Below, in pieces: positions 55,601 to 63,520 of a stretch of DNA of 64,000 bases (positions within the stretch are counted from its first letter, which is position 1; the number at the start of each line of letters is the position of its first letter). A program made the position numbers and the translations under genes. Source of the DNA: Leptospiraceae bacterium (GTDB taxonomy: Bacteria; Spirochaetota; Leptospiria; Turneriellales; Turneriellaceae); NCBI GenBank assembly GCA_020440825.1, contig JAGRNJ010000012.1:1-64000 (forward strand), in the 5' to 3' direction. The notes beneath the pieces were generated by a model, which did no database searches, was not told the origin of the DNA, and saw only the letters and a program-made list of their open reading frames with translations.

Positions 55601-56021
55601 AGTCGTCAGCATAACCGGGACGATGGTAGAATAGGTTTCGAAAACCAGTGCTCAATGTTTTTGCAGTTGCCCAACGTAAAGGAAAGTGGGGTTCTGCATT
55701 GCCGGTCAAACCCGCAAACAGTTTCAGATCATTTGTAAGAATATCAAAAGTTTTCAGCTGAATATCCAGATCACCAGAAAATATTTCTTCCTGGCTGGTC
55801 TGAATTCTGCGTCGAAGTGCTTTTTCAAGAAATACAGTCTCTAAATTCGCTGCAATACCACTATGTTCTGCGAGATACAGTTTAAGCCATTTTTCAACGT
55901 TAAGATTTGGAATGATTATTTCAGGCTTAAAAAATATATTTTCACGATGCTTTTGATTCTCGAGCCGAAATTGCTCGGCAAGGTCTTCAAGTCGATCACA
56001 GGAGACCAGATGAAAGGCCAT
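52650..56021 (-). CDS. recC: Exodeoxyribonuclease V gamma subunit RecC
   Basis: 1123 residues, the normal length. RecC has an inactive helicase-like fold that recognizes Chi. Visible marks are 'PEIIIPNLNVEKWLKLYLAEHSGIAAN', 'HRPGYADDLL' (variable), 'CSVPGVHREIELVYDLI', 'KDLQLQEIGILTPQMDKYLSAIDMVFNG', 'VSISSLLPMRPIPFKKLFIVGLNEADFP' and a C-terminal nuclease-like domain near 'NPLVYFLE'. The order recC-recB-recD is as in many bacteria. The small membrane gene ends one base before its start, so they are joined. Confidence 0.95.
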   Translation of the reverse strand: MAFHLVSCDRLEDLAEQFRLENQKHRENIFFKPEIIIPNLNVEKWLKLYLAEHSGIAANLETVFLEKALRRRIQTSQEEIFSGDLDIQLKTFDILTNDLKLFAGLTGNAEPHFPLRWATAKTLSTGFRNLFYHRPGYADDLLSGKKNAVKKITQGLDSVSASRLEYAIQIFNSVMSSTENYFPGKLLHYLQMSDQFSFNDTTPVFLFANTQISRLHLNVLLKMSSVLDVYLYQLSFIPFIGQSGDKESFLLKDEFLSAWLKPAQKYFKLLSNLAEKSKTKIQCEQTFNSSFVLSGSQKIKYHICSVPGVHREIELVYDLIHSMLLREKDLQLQEIGILTPQMDKYLSAIDMVFNGAEFPIPYTVADSSATTGSIYLSALLAFLKILIDGPDRDNVLKFFREPLVSLKFQWTPEDLEIIETQLDHYRFVSDHETANSRLSLSAALSRMAIASVLPPAQDGADPGAYIYEGIAFNTLASENAFAEFGYVLEQILSFHSCRNKIADFETLNGMIAFCIEVPDSMPSEQQMSKSISGVLKNLFASASKIELDVSLQMVQTCLESEVKEIPFFKGHYLTGGVSISSLLPMRPIPFKKLFIVGLNEADFPGTNKVNLFDFIHLPVYTEEDKLSDIQNTDAKRYIFLESLSSAREELFLMYHGSSPETGENLNPSSVVEGFMNSAQSHGLPIQIVDAPLKGYSKINDSLPNRYDSLHRNIQENVLGSEEESKETQYKTDFNSRAEGLQTYTLYDIRKLYNNPLVYFLESFQKSDLEQSTASLEDSEFDFHSNITNTYFERLTKSFFQQTIDLIRLKINSQETEAAQSYEDFTAIMHSFLAAQDFLKYSGQWSEDISGDKEAGDMSMALYRYANFQEKMFQEILAGKEEVVPEKKGNFIDVLRFHYFNRQSEKKTQLILQKENMVHFTGNLCDSDFDLTFELHNLAVFADELVLYNLSRREPAFGQNSDSVSRLFVLLFLVQCGYFTGIKQITLTNFYYAQDSNKVQSTRFVLSVLDDSTLTKCISEITEMLVRPSPVNLDNYSLEKIPWQSLVELSDDEIYNILKIQLQDKKEFKFGSYSPLSDIRKIAKLSASRQFTVEFFRKLYSPFFTIEKKKARSIQISKFKEKYA

Positions 56022-56420
56022 TTACTGACCAAAAAGTTTATTCATTTCTGCTTCAGAAGGAAAACGAATCGCCATCAGCAAGACCAGACAGATTCCTATT
56101 GTCAGAGACTGAGGGTGTCCGGTTAAATAAAAAGCAACAGCATTGAGTAGAGCTGCCCCTTCGAGAACGGCAAGCTGTATTATTTTATAGGTTGTATACC
56201 TGCTGCCACTGTTTGTCCCGCCAAATTTATCTTTGAAATTCGGTAATAAAAAAGAAAATGCAATCGCAGCAATTGAAACAACAGCACCGGCAATTACAAA
56301 CTCCATAAATTCGACCAATGCCCGGTCAATGAGTATGAACTGGGTGACTGCCAGAAACAAAGCAGGGCCGGTAATCAGTCCCAAAAAAATAATTCTCAGT
56401 ACAAAAATCTGTTGCTGCAT
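56022..56420 (-). CDS. Small membrane protein in the STAS-RecBCD operon
   Basis: About 132 residues from ATG 56420, two bases after the STAS stop. The frame is open upstream inside the STAS gene. Four transmembrane helices (about residues 5-30, 32-58, 75-95, 97-118) and a cytoplasmic end 'RFPSEAEMNKLFGQ'. The loop 'KDKFGGTNSGSRYTTYKII' is basic. No family name. Its stop abuts the recC start. Function unknown. Confidence 0.75.
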   Translation of the reverse strand: MQQQIFVLRIIFLGLITGPALFLAVTQFILIDRALVEFMEFVIAGAVVSIAAIAFSFLLPNFKDKFGGTNSGSRYTTYKIIQLAVLEGAALLNAVAFYLTGHPQSLTIGICLVLLMAIRFPSEAEMNKLFGQ

Positions 56421-56421
56421 A

Positions 56422-56793
56422 TTATCCCAGTAATTTATCCATTTCATCGTCTTCTGCAGAAGGATGGGTTGACTCAAAATCAGATTTTGATTTAAATGTG
56501 AAGAATTTTTCAAGCCGGGCAATTTGAAAAATAGATTGAATTTTGGGCGGCGCACCAAATAAGATCATGGAAATTCCCTGATTTTTTGCCGCATTGAGTG
56601 CCTTAATTAGCGCACCTAAGCCTGAAGAGTCAATATATTCAATGCGGGATAAATTCAGACCGACTATTTTTTCTTTAACCTGCGAGAGAAGTTTCGCAAA
56701 TTCAAGCTCAAACGATTCGGCTTTTTCAATATCGAGCTTACCTGCAGGTTTCAACTCTGTGGCACCTTTACGGATGACGGTACGAATTTCCAT
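56422..56793 (-). CDS. STAS-domain protein (anti-sigma factor antagonist type)
   Basis: 123 residues. STAS fold with the phosphorylatable Ser in 'EYIDSSGLGALIKAL'. 'TELKPAGKLDIEKAESFELEF' and 'GISMILFGAPPKIQSIFQIARLEKFFTF' fit SpoIIAA/RsbV-like proteins. An acidic tail follows (EDDEMDKLLG). Such proteins bind anti-sigma kinases. No kinase, phosphatase or sigma gene is beside it. The promoter is TTGACG (56827-56822) and AATATA (56804-56799). The start codon lies five bases after, so the mRNA may be leaderless. Confidence 0.9.
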   Translation of the reverse strand: MEIRTVIRKGATELKPAGKLDIEKAESFELEFAKLLSQVKEKIVGLNLSRIEYIDSSGLGALIKALNAAKNQGISMILFGAPPKIQSIFQIARLEKFFTFKSKSDFESTHPSAEDDEMDKLLG

Positions 56794-56798
56794 ACCGT

Positions 56799-56827
56799 TA
56801 TATTCTGCATAAACACCTCTACGTCAA
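56799..56827 (-). promoter_or_regulatory. Promoter of the STAS-recCBD-ccm operon
   Basis: TTGACG and AATATA on the minus strand with a 17-base spacer. The ATG at 56793 lies five bases past the -10 box. It is the only clear promoter I see for the genes down to 44594. Confidence 0.5.
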
Positions 56828-56997
56828 TCAAATTTAACAAAATCAATTTTGTAAAGCAGTTAAAAAAACCACTCTTGCAAGTAAAAAAGAGACTTTTAGC
56901 CTGAATTCCCGCCGAAAGAGTGCAGAAAACCCAGTTTTTTGAGCTGCCTTTATTTTTTATTTTACACCCTGAAAGATAAAAAACTGTCTAATCTAAT

Positions 56998-58509
56998 ATG
57001 CTAAAATTCATTGTTTTGCTTGCACTGCTCGTGCTGCCACTCGAAATTATTGCCCAAAAAATACCACTCAGTGAAAATGTAAACAGCAGATATGACGAAC
57101 TTGCCCCGGTGTTATCGCCAGACGGGAAGACACTGTATCTTTGCAGAGAAGGTCATCCGCAGAATACCGGTTTCGACAAACGCCGCGACGATCAGGATAT
57201 CTGGGTCAGTAGACGTACTGAAAATGGCGACTGGACCAAGGCAGAGCGGCTCGATGCAAAATTCAACTCTCCTCTGTATGATTTTCCGATAGGTGTGTCG
57301 GGTGATGGCAGTATCCTGTATATCGGTAATAAATATGCAGACGACGGGGTAGTATCGCCCGGAGTATCTCGCTCACGTCTGATACGGGAAAAGTGGGGCA
57401 AGCCTGAGGGACTCAAAATTATTGATTACTACAATAATGCAGGTCTGGTAAACTACTATATGGCCCCCGATGAACGCACCCTGTTGCTCAATCTTAAACG
57501 GGATGATACATATGGAAAAATGGATCTCTACATAAGCCTGCAGGAAGAAGACGGATCATGGAGCGCCCCGCTCAATCTTGGCAATACCATCAACAGCGGG
57601 TATAATGAAGTGACTCCGTTTATTGCTTCAGACTTGAAAACGCTCTATTTTGCCAGCGACCGGCCGGGAGGCATGGGCGGTTTTGACATGTACTTTGCGC
57701 AACGTCTTGACGATAGCTGGCGAAACTGGAGCGAACCGGTGAATATGGGCGACACCATTAATTCCCAGGGCAATGACATCAGCTATATTATTGACCCGAG
57801 TGGCGAGTATGCAATTTTCTCGAGTGATACAAAAGACAATGGGAAAGACCTGTTTCGCGTTCCTCTGCCCAAAAAATTTCGGCCTGAGACTGCGTTACTG
57901 GTATCTGGGACAATCAAAGATCTGGCCGGTAAACCCTTATCAGCGAGAATCTATTATGAGAGACTGCGGGACGGGGTTAAAGCAGGCCAGACAGAAAGCA
58001 ATGTCGACACAGGAGAATTCAAGTTTACCCTGCCGAAAGGTGAGAAGTACGGATTGCATGCAGAGCTCGACGGCTACCTCTCGATATCAAAGACAATCGA
58101 TAACACAAAGAATACAGGCTCAACCAGCATGAACGTCGATCTTACAATGTCACCAATAAGCCAGGGTACCAAAATCAATCTCAACAATATCTTTTTTTCA
58201 TTAGGTTCCCATACTTTGACCAAAGAATCTCATGCCGAATTAAAACGGCTTGCCAAAATTCTGCAGAAAAACCCCAAAATGAAAGTAGAGGTTGGGGGCC
58301 ATACAGACAGCCAGGGTGCTGAAAAAAGTAATCGTCTGCTTTCCCAGCGCAGGGCCGAGTCGGTACGCAAATTTCTGATTGAACAGGGTGCCTCAGCCGG
58401 TCAGATTTCAGCCAAAGGTTATGGAGCATCAACTCCCGTTGCCAGCAATTCTACCGCAGCCGGCCGCCAGGCAAACCGTCGAGTTGAATTTACGATTCTC
58501 GATCTGTAA
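56998..58509 (+). CDS. PD40 beta-propeller plus OmpA-domain envelope protein
   Basis: 503 residues. A signal peptide (ends EIIAQ) is followed by PD40/WD40-like propeller blades: 'APVLSPDGKTLYL', 'DFPIGVSGDGSILYIG', 'YYMAPDERTLLLN', 'TPFIASDLKTLYFASDRPGGMGGFDMYFA', 'SYIIDPSGEYAIFSS'. A carboxypeptidase-regulatory-like segment follows (~300-390). The C-terminal OmpA domain has 'VEVGGHTDSQGAEKSNRLLSQRRAESVR' and 'GYGASTPVASN...RRVEF', which binds peptidoglycan. It tethers the envelope to the wall. The next gene starts on its stop codon (TAATG). Confidence 0.92.
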   Translation: MLKFIVLLALLVLPLEIIAQKIPLSENVNSRYDELAPVLSPDGKTLYLCREGHPQNTGFDKRRDDQDIWVSRRTENGDWTKAERLDAKFNSPLYDFPIGVSGDGSILYIGNKYADDGVVSPGVSRSRLIREKWGKPEGLKIIDYYNNAGLVNYYMAPDERTLLLNLKRDDTYGKMDLYISLQEEDGSWSAPLNLGNTINSGYNEVTPFIASDLKTLYFASDRPGGMGGFDMYFAQRLDDSWRNWSEPVNMGDTINSQGNDISYIIDPSGEYAIFSSDTKDNGKDLFRVPLPKKFRPETALLVSGTIKDLAGKPLSARIYYERLRDGVKAGQTESNVDTGEFKFTLPKGEKYGLHAELDGYLSISKTIDNTKNTGSTSMNVDLTMSPISQGTKINLNNIFFSLGSHTLTKESHAELKRLAKILQKNPKMKVEVGGHTDSQGAEKSNRLLSQRRAESVRKFLIEQGASAGQISAKGYGASTPVASNSTAAGRQANRRVEFTILDL

Positions 58510-59279
58510 TGGCACAATTGTATAAACGGGTTCAAGGCGGCGGAGAGCACAAGCTCATCATTTTACATGGTCTGTTTGGCTCTTCAAAAAACTGGATTTC
58601 TGTAGCCTCTGCCCTGAAATTTGACGGGCAGATCATTTCTTTAGATGCCCGCAACCATGGTCAGTCATTTCATGCAGAAAGCCACACCCTGGACGATATG
58701 GTCAATGATCTGCGCAATTTCATTGTAGAAGAAGGTATTAAAAAAGTAACACTTTTGGGCCATAGTATGGGTGGGCTCACTGCAATGGTATATGCACTCA
58801 AGTATCCCCAGGAAATCGAAAAATTGATCGTAGTCGATATTGCCCCTCGTTCCTATACTGTAGACTATCGTGAAGAATTTGAAGCCTTACAGCTAGATCT
58901 CACAAATTTTCAAAGCCGAAAACAGATTGATGAACAGCTGCAGGGAATCGTTGACGATCTACGGGTTCGACAGTTTTTACAGACCAATATCGAACGCAAT
59001 GAAAAAGGATATTACTGGGTATTAAACGTACCCGTTCTCAAAAATGCAGACTATAGAGGCAAGTTTGAATTTCATGCAGAGGGCCGAAAATTTCCCTCGG
59101 CTGCATTGTTTATTAAAGGCGGGAAATCAAAGTTTATAAACGATCAAGACTTGCAGACAATCAAACAGTTATTTCCCGCTGCCGAGATAAAGACCCTACC
59201 CGAAGGAGACCACTGGCTGCATTACTCTGATTTCGAAAATTTCATAAACTCGACAAATGAGTTTCTGAACGCCGTTTAG
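58509..59279 (+). CDS. Alpha/beta hydrolase (esterase-like)
   Basis: 256 residues. 'LIILHGLFGSSKNW' is the oxyanion region, 'DARNHGQSFH' and the nucleophile elbow 'TLLGHSMGGLTAMVYAL' (Ser), then 'GDHWLHYSDFENF' with the catalytic His. The pattern is close to YbfF/ABHD11-type esterases. The substrate is unknown. Translation is joined with the OmpA gene. Confidence 0.92.
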   Translation: MAQLYKRVQGGGEHKLIILHGLFGSSKNWISVASALKFDGQIISLDARNHGQSFHAESHTLDDMVNDLRNFIVEEGIKKVTLLGHSMGGLTAMVYALKYPQEIEKLIVVDIAPRSYTVDYREEFEALQLDLTNFQSRKQIDEQLQGIVDDLRVRQFLQTNIERNEKGYYWVLNVPVLKNADYRGKFEFHAEGRKFPSAALFIKGGKSKFINDQDLQTIKQLFPAAEIKTLPEGDHWLHYSDFENFINSTNEFLNAV

Positions 59280-59341
59280 GCGATTGTTTTTCATCCCAGA
59301 AAAGCTGTCAATTTTCTCAATTCTCTTGAGGGCACCTATTG

Positions 59342-59373
59342 AGAGTCACTTTGATACGTATGTAAGTGACTCT
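59342..59373. repeat. Perfect 10-base inverted repeat between convergent genes
   Basis: AGAGTCACTT (59342-59351) and AAGTGACTCT (59364-59373) are perfect complements around TGATACGTATGT. No T run follows either strand. It may be a terminator without a tract or a protein site. Confidence 0.5.
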
Positions 59374-59422
59374 TCCCAAAAATCTGTGGCAAATCAAAAA
59401 AACAAGGTTTTTCTAGCTGCCC

Positions 59423-60253
59423 TTAATTTGCAGCGGCTGTGTACTTTCGTTTGGCAGTCAAAACTTTGTAGGCTCCGAAAACTGCGAGAGGCAAACTCAA
59501 CCACTGGCCCATGGTAAGCACTGTTTCAGCAGAGGTAAATTCACTTTGCACATCTTTTACAAACTCTACCAGAAAACGCATGGTGAAATACAGAAAGACA
59601 AAGTACCACATATAATAACCTTCTGGAACTTTTTCCCGGTTTTTTCGAAACGAAAAATAGAGAATGGCAAAACAGATAAAACCAATCACTGCTTCATATA
59701 GCTGTGAGGGGTGACGCGGAATGCTGTCAATGCGAGTAAACACCACAGACCAGGGTAAGTCTACCGCCCGGCCGAGTATCTCTGAGTTTGCAAAATTACC
59801 GAATCGAATAAACGATGTGGTGATTGTGGCACCGATGGCAATACAGTCTGCCATCCGCCAGAAACTTATTTTGTATCGACGCGTATAAATATACAAGCCC
59901 AAGATTGCCCCGATAAAACCGCCATGGCTGGCAAGACCAGAACCAACCTGGATAATACGAATCGGATTTTTATAAAATGCCGATGGTTCATAAAAAATCA
60001 AATGTACCAGGTGCGCACAGATAATGACCAGAACCAGTATATAAATTAGAGCGTTATCAATATGTACGGGATCAACTTCTCTAAGCGGCAGCAGTTTTCT
60101 TGCCATGGCATATGCAAGAAAAATTCCCGTCGCAAACAAGATGCCATAGTAACGAATTTCGAGAAAACCAAGTTGAAATGCAATGGGATTTAAATCCCAG
60201 ATAAAATACTCACTACCCACGGGGAACTTTGCGGGCGTGCTACAGCACGTCAA
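59423..60253 (-). CDS. lgt: Prolipoprotein diacylglyceryl transferase
   Basis: 276 residues from TTG 60253, which overlaps the kinase stop by four bases. GTG 60220 is an alternative. About seven membrane helices. 'RYYGILFATGIFLAYAMARKLL', 'GLASHGGFIGAILGLYIYTRR', 'FIRFGNFANSEILGRAVDLPW' and 'RHPSQLYEAVIGF' are Lgt motifs. The RFGNFAN segment corresponds to the usual GRxGNFxN signature, with Ile for Gly before Arg. It lipidates the lipobox Cys, upstream of LspA in the pathway. A hairpin CGTGCT-AC-AGCACG lies at 60236-60249. Confidence 0.93.
   Translation of the reverse strand: MTCCSTPAKFPVGSEYFIWDLNPIAFQLGFLEIRYYGILFATGIFLAYAMARKLLPLREVDPVHIDNALIYILVLVIICAHLVHLIFYEPSAFYKNPIRIIQVGSGLASHGGFIGAILGLYIYTRRYKISFWRMADCIAIGATITTSFIRFGNFANSEILGRAVDLPWSVVFTRIDSIPRHPSQLYEAVIGFICFAILYFSFRKNREKVPEGYYMWYFVFLYFTMRFLVEFVKDVQSEFTSAETVLTMGQWLSLPLAVFGAYKVLTAKRKYTAAAN
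60236..60249. promoter_or_regulatory. Hairpin at the start of lgt
   Basis: CGTGCT and AGCACG arms around AC. It covers the first codons after the TTG start and could influence whether the TTG or the later GTG (60220) is used. Confidence 0.35.
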
Positions 60254-62709
60254 TAACGACGCAAGGTTTCTTTTACACTTTCGGTGATACCTTCGGGGCC
60301 TAAGGCAGCGAGTAAACTGTTGCGAATCTCAGGATGACAAAAGACGCTGGCCCTTGCCGCGAAGCTCATCAGCTGGGCATGAATGCTTTCCCAGACATCT
60401 GAGACACGACGGCCATCGTCTGAGCGCGTTGTTAGATTTCTCTGCATCATTTTTGGTTCTGGAATAAAGAATAATTTATCTCGAGAACCGGTTGAAGGCC
60501 GGGGAGCATCGACCAGAATTCTTCGTGGTTTTACAAGCTCTGCCAGCACGCGGGAAGAAACCTGTGGCGCGAGCAACGAAACATTTGGCAGACTGGATGA
60601 ATTCAGTTTAAGCGCGTATTTTTCTTTTATCTTAAGCTGCAGCTGGTTTTGAAAATCTGTCAGGTTATTTAGTTTTTGAATTTTTTCATATTCTGCATCT
60701 GTCAGTAAACCTGCCGATGAGTGAAACACAATCAATCGTTTATAGTAATTTCGAGCTTTGATCATCTCAAGTAATTCTTTACCCGTTAAGTCTGTTCGCT
60801 CTGCCAAAAATTTGAGCATTAAGTCAATGGTCACTTCTGCAGGTTTGTCATGAGCACCGAGAAATTTTTCCAGCTCTGCACTGAATGCAGCAGACTTCCC
60901 TTTGCCTTTGACGCTCACAACCCGAACAACTTCTCGAATCATACTGCGCATCGCACGGGAAGAATGGTGCCAATAAACAGTCTGGTACATCATATAACGT
61001 GCAAAACTCATCGACTCGGCCGCATTGCGTCCCTTTTCATAGGTCCCGATGTTGACTTTCAGCCTGCCGGTTTCAGTTCTAATCATGATTACAGTCAGGC
61101 TGCGAATAAGCCGATCGGGATCAATTGCCAGGCCATAGGGCAACTGACAGCGCCGGGAATCTCGCAAGAGATAATCCAGTTTATCTACGTCGATAGGTCC
61201 GTCAATTATGGATGCCAGCATCATCTCTTTGAGTCTTAATCGACCGAAAATATCCGGGGTGTCTGAGGCTTTTTGCTCAATATCGAGCAGGTTGATCACC
61301 TGATTTAAGTCGACCCCCCAGTAATCTTTTCCTGCAATTAGATCTGCAAGAGTGCGTCCCTGGTTATCCTGGCTTTTATTTTTAAGAAAAGCAAGGGTTA
61401 AAGATTCATGGTGCAGCTCTGGCCGGGCCTCTTCGAGAGTATGTCCGAACGGGTGTTGCCCGAGATCATGCAATAATGCCGAAAGCAATACTGCCTTCAA
61501 ATCTGCGGTATTGACAATCTGCCTGAAAAAAGGATTATGCGGATCCAGAAAAAGATGACGTACATATAGGGTTGCATTGCGGTAAACCCCGAGCGAATGT
61601 TCAAAGCGATTATGGTTGGCAGTAGGATATATTGTTTCAATCAATTCGAGCTGGGGTACAAGCTTCAAACGGGTAAATACCGGATGCTGTAAAATCTGTT
61701 TTAACCTGCCGGTAAAGGCTACAGGGGAACCTTCGGCAACACTCAAAGTTGAAAAACTGTCCGGGTCAATTTCAGGCAGTTTGCGCAGATAGTTCTCGGG
61801 GTATAGTAGCTTCTCAAGGTTTTCAAGTAACTCAACCGCCGATTGAATCTGCAGTTCAGCTATTTCACCTGCCTCAAGTTGAAGCCAGGTTTCTGTTACA
61901 ATCGGGAACTCCTGTCCCCTTTTCTGAAAATCTGAACGAAGTTGCAGATAGTCGGCTTGTGAGAGATTTTTTCCCTGCAGCAGACGGCAGCCAAGCAGAT
62001 GAAGATAGTTAAAATGGTAATCATAATCGCAAATATCGGGAAAGGCAAGGTCTATCATTTTTAAAAAGTAGAGAATAGTCCTTCCCAGAGAATACAGATC
62101 AAAACGGGTATGTATGCTCTTACTTTCTACCTCTGCAATATTTCTCTCCAGAACAGAAGAATTCAATTCACTGGTTAAATCGGGATGAGCAAAAAATGGA
62201 GTAAAATGAATTTGAACTTTTTGACTGGCCGGCAAACTGCAACTGCCCGAAAAATCAATCAGTACTGCTCTACCGTTTTCATTGAGTAGAATATTTTCAG
62301 GTTTAATGTCAAGGTGCACAATATTCTGGGCATGCAGATAGACCAGCCCGGCAGCCAGTTCATACATTCTGGCAGCAAGAAAGAAATTGATTTCGGGTAA
62401 AGAACGGCCTTGAGTAATTAAATTACTAAGAGCCTGCTGTAAATTTCCTGATGTACCGACATCTTCGAGACTCAACCAGCCCTCACGGGAAAAAACATCC
62501 CGGCGTACACGAACCAGCGACGCATTATTCAATCGTGAAAGTATGGCTCTTTCATTTTCAATGAACGAGATGAGTTCGTTTGTCTCACTTACTTTTACAA
62601 CACCGGAATACTCGCCACTTAAACGGTAAACCCGGGAGAGACCGTTAGAACTCAATAGTTGAAAATTCTGGTTGGGTAAGGTCTGGCAGAACTCTTCAAA
62701 AGATTCCAT
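60250..62709 (-). CDS. Protein kinase fused to a SAMHD1-like HD phosphohydrolase
   Basis: 819 residues in two parts. Residues ~15-305 are a Hanks-type kinase: Lys39 (GVVKV), Glu51/53, catalytic loop 'VHLDIKPENILL' (Asp134, Asn139), 'IDFSG' for DFG (Asp152) and 'FDLYSLGR'. Residues ~325-800 are an HD domain of SAMHD1 type: 'HNRFEHSLGV' (His371), 'ALLHDLGQHPFGH' (His414, Asp415) and 'IDVDKLDYLLRD' (Asp509, Lys510). These match the HD residues and the dNTP-contact Lys of SAMHD1. All key residues of both parts are present. SAMHD1-like enzymes hydrolyse dNTPs. Both activities, and any control of one by the other, are inference. It follows the membrane gene by two bases and overlaps lgt. Confidence 0.88.
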   Translation of the reverse strand: MESFEEFCQTLPNQNFQLLSSNGLSRVYRLSGEYSGVVKVSETNELISFIENERAILSRLNNASLVRVRRDVFSREGWLSLEDVGTSGNLQQALSNLITQGRSLPEINFFLAARMYELAAGLVYLHAQNIVHLDIKPENILLNENGRAVLIDFSGSCSLPASQKVQIHFTPFFAHPDLTSELNSSVLERNIAEVESKSIHTRFDLYSLGRTILYFLKMIDLAFPDICDYDYHFNYLHLLGCRLLQGKNLSQADYLQLRSDFQKRGQEFPIVTETWLQLEAGEIAELQIQSAVELLENLEKLLYPENYLRKLPEIDPDSFSTLSVAEGSPVAFTGRLKQILQHPVFTRLKLVPQLELIETIYPTANHNRFEHSLGVYRNATLYVRHLFLDPHNPFFRQIVNTADLKAVLLSALLHDLGQHPFGHTLEEARPELHHESLTLAFLKNKSQDNQGRTLADLIAGKDYWGVDLNQVINLLDIEQKASDTPDIFGRLRLKEMMLASIIDGPIDVDKLDYLLRDSRRCQLPYGLAIDPDRLIRSLTVIMIRTETGRLKVNIGTYEKGRNAAESMSFARYMMYQTVYWHHSSRAMRSMIREVVRVVSVKGKGKSAAFSAELEKFLGAHDKPAEVTIDLMLKFLAERTDLTGKELLEMIKARNYYKRLIVFHSSAGLLTDAEYEKIQKLNNLTDFQNQLQLKIKEKYALKLNSSSLPNVSLLAPQVSSRVLAELVKPRRILVDAPRPSTGSRDKLFFIPEPKMMQRNLTTRSDDGRRVSDVWESIHAQLMSFAARASVFCHPEIRNSLLAALGPEGITESVKETLRRY

Positions 62710-62711
62710 AG

Positions 62712-63506
62712 TTATGAAAGTTTTTTCAGGTCGAACCGCATCCAGACAATCAACGCAACATATGCCAGAATAAAACCATACAGACTCATCCCATAGGCGG
62801 CAGAAATCTCAAGAATACGATTGTGGTAGGCCGGAATCACTTTGATCGAAACCAGAATTGCAACGATGAGAAAAATTATTAAAGGGATGGAGTACTTGCT
62901 TCTTGCAGGTTTTTCATTTTTATTCTGCTCAGCAAGATTGGTACCCATCATCATCAGAAAAATACCGGCAAAATAGAATACCGCAGAAAAAAACAGTGAC
63001 ACTGAAAATGCAATACTGAGCCAGAAAATATTTCCCAAAGAAACGGGAATCAGAATGGCTGCTAACCCGGCGGCTAATGGCACAAACAGTGTGACCGGTA
63101 AAAAATAGGTAAATTTCAGCCGGGTTTCAGAGTTATCGGCAGAGTTCTTTATCATCCAGAGTCCCGCCAGATAAAATACAAACTGAAAGAAAGTGCTGAC
63201 TGCGATCGCAAAAAATAATGCGATTGAATTGTCAATAAAATACTGAATCACCGGGCCCGAAACAACCAGTGCGGGCAGTAAAAAACCATAATAAGGAAGA
63301 TGGTAGATGAGTTTGAAGTACACTTGATTGTTCAGATAACGGCGAATGGCAATTCGCATTCCTGCAAAATAAAAGATATAACCGCCCAACAGACTTAGAT
63401 AATACGCAGCAAAAACTGCACCATGAAAATCATGGTATACGGGTATCAACAGTGCAGAAACAAGAAGTACAATAAAGAAATAGATCAAAAATGGTACAAA
63501 AATCAT
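62712..63506 (-). CDS. Multi-span membrane protein, unknown function
   Basis: About 264 residues from ATG 63506. TTG 63524, overlapping the upstream stop, would add six. About eight hydrophobic helices in pairs, with repeated 'FYFAG/FYLAG' ends (YIFYFAGMRIA, FVFYLAGLWMI, AVFYFAGIFLM), suggesting three or four internal units. No family name. It lies between the oxidoreductase and the kinase-HD genes in one operon and may be a membrane partner of the latter (inference). Confidence 0.75.
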   Translation of the reverse strand: MIFVPFLIYFFIVLLVSALLIPVYHDFHGAVFAAYYLSLLGGYIFYFAGMRIAIRRYLNNQVYFKLIYHLPYYGFLLPALVVSGPVIQYFIDNSIALFFAIAVSTFFQFVFYLAGLWMIKNSADNSETRLKFTYFLPVTLFVPLAAGLAAILIPVSLGNIFWLSIAFSVSLFFSAVFYFAGIFLMMMGTNLAEQNKNEKPARSKYSIPLIIFLIVAILVSIKVIPAYHNRILEISAAYGMSLYGFILAYVALIVWMRFDLKKLS

Positions 63507-63520
63507 ATCTACAACGCCAT

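Noticed and set aside
59284-59517. 77-codon plus frame after the hydrolase gene
   Set aside because: It contains the inverted repeat and runs antisense into lgt. No domain.
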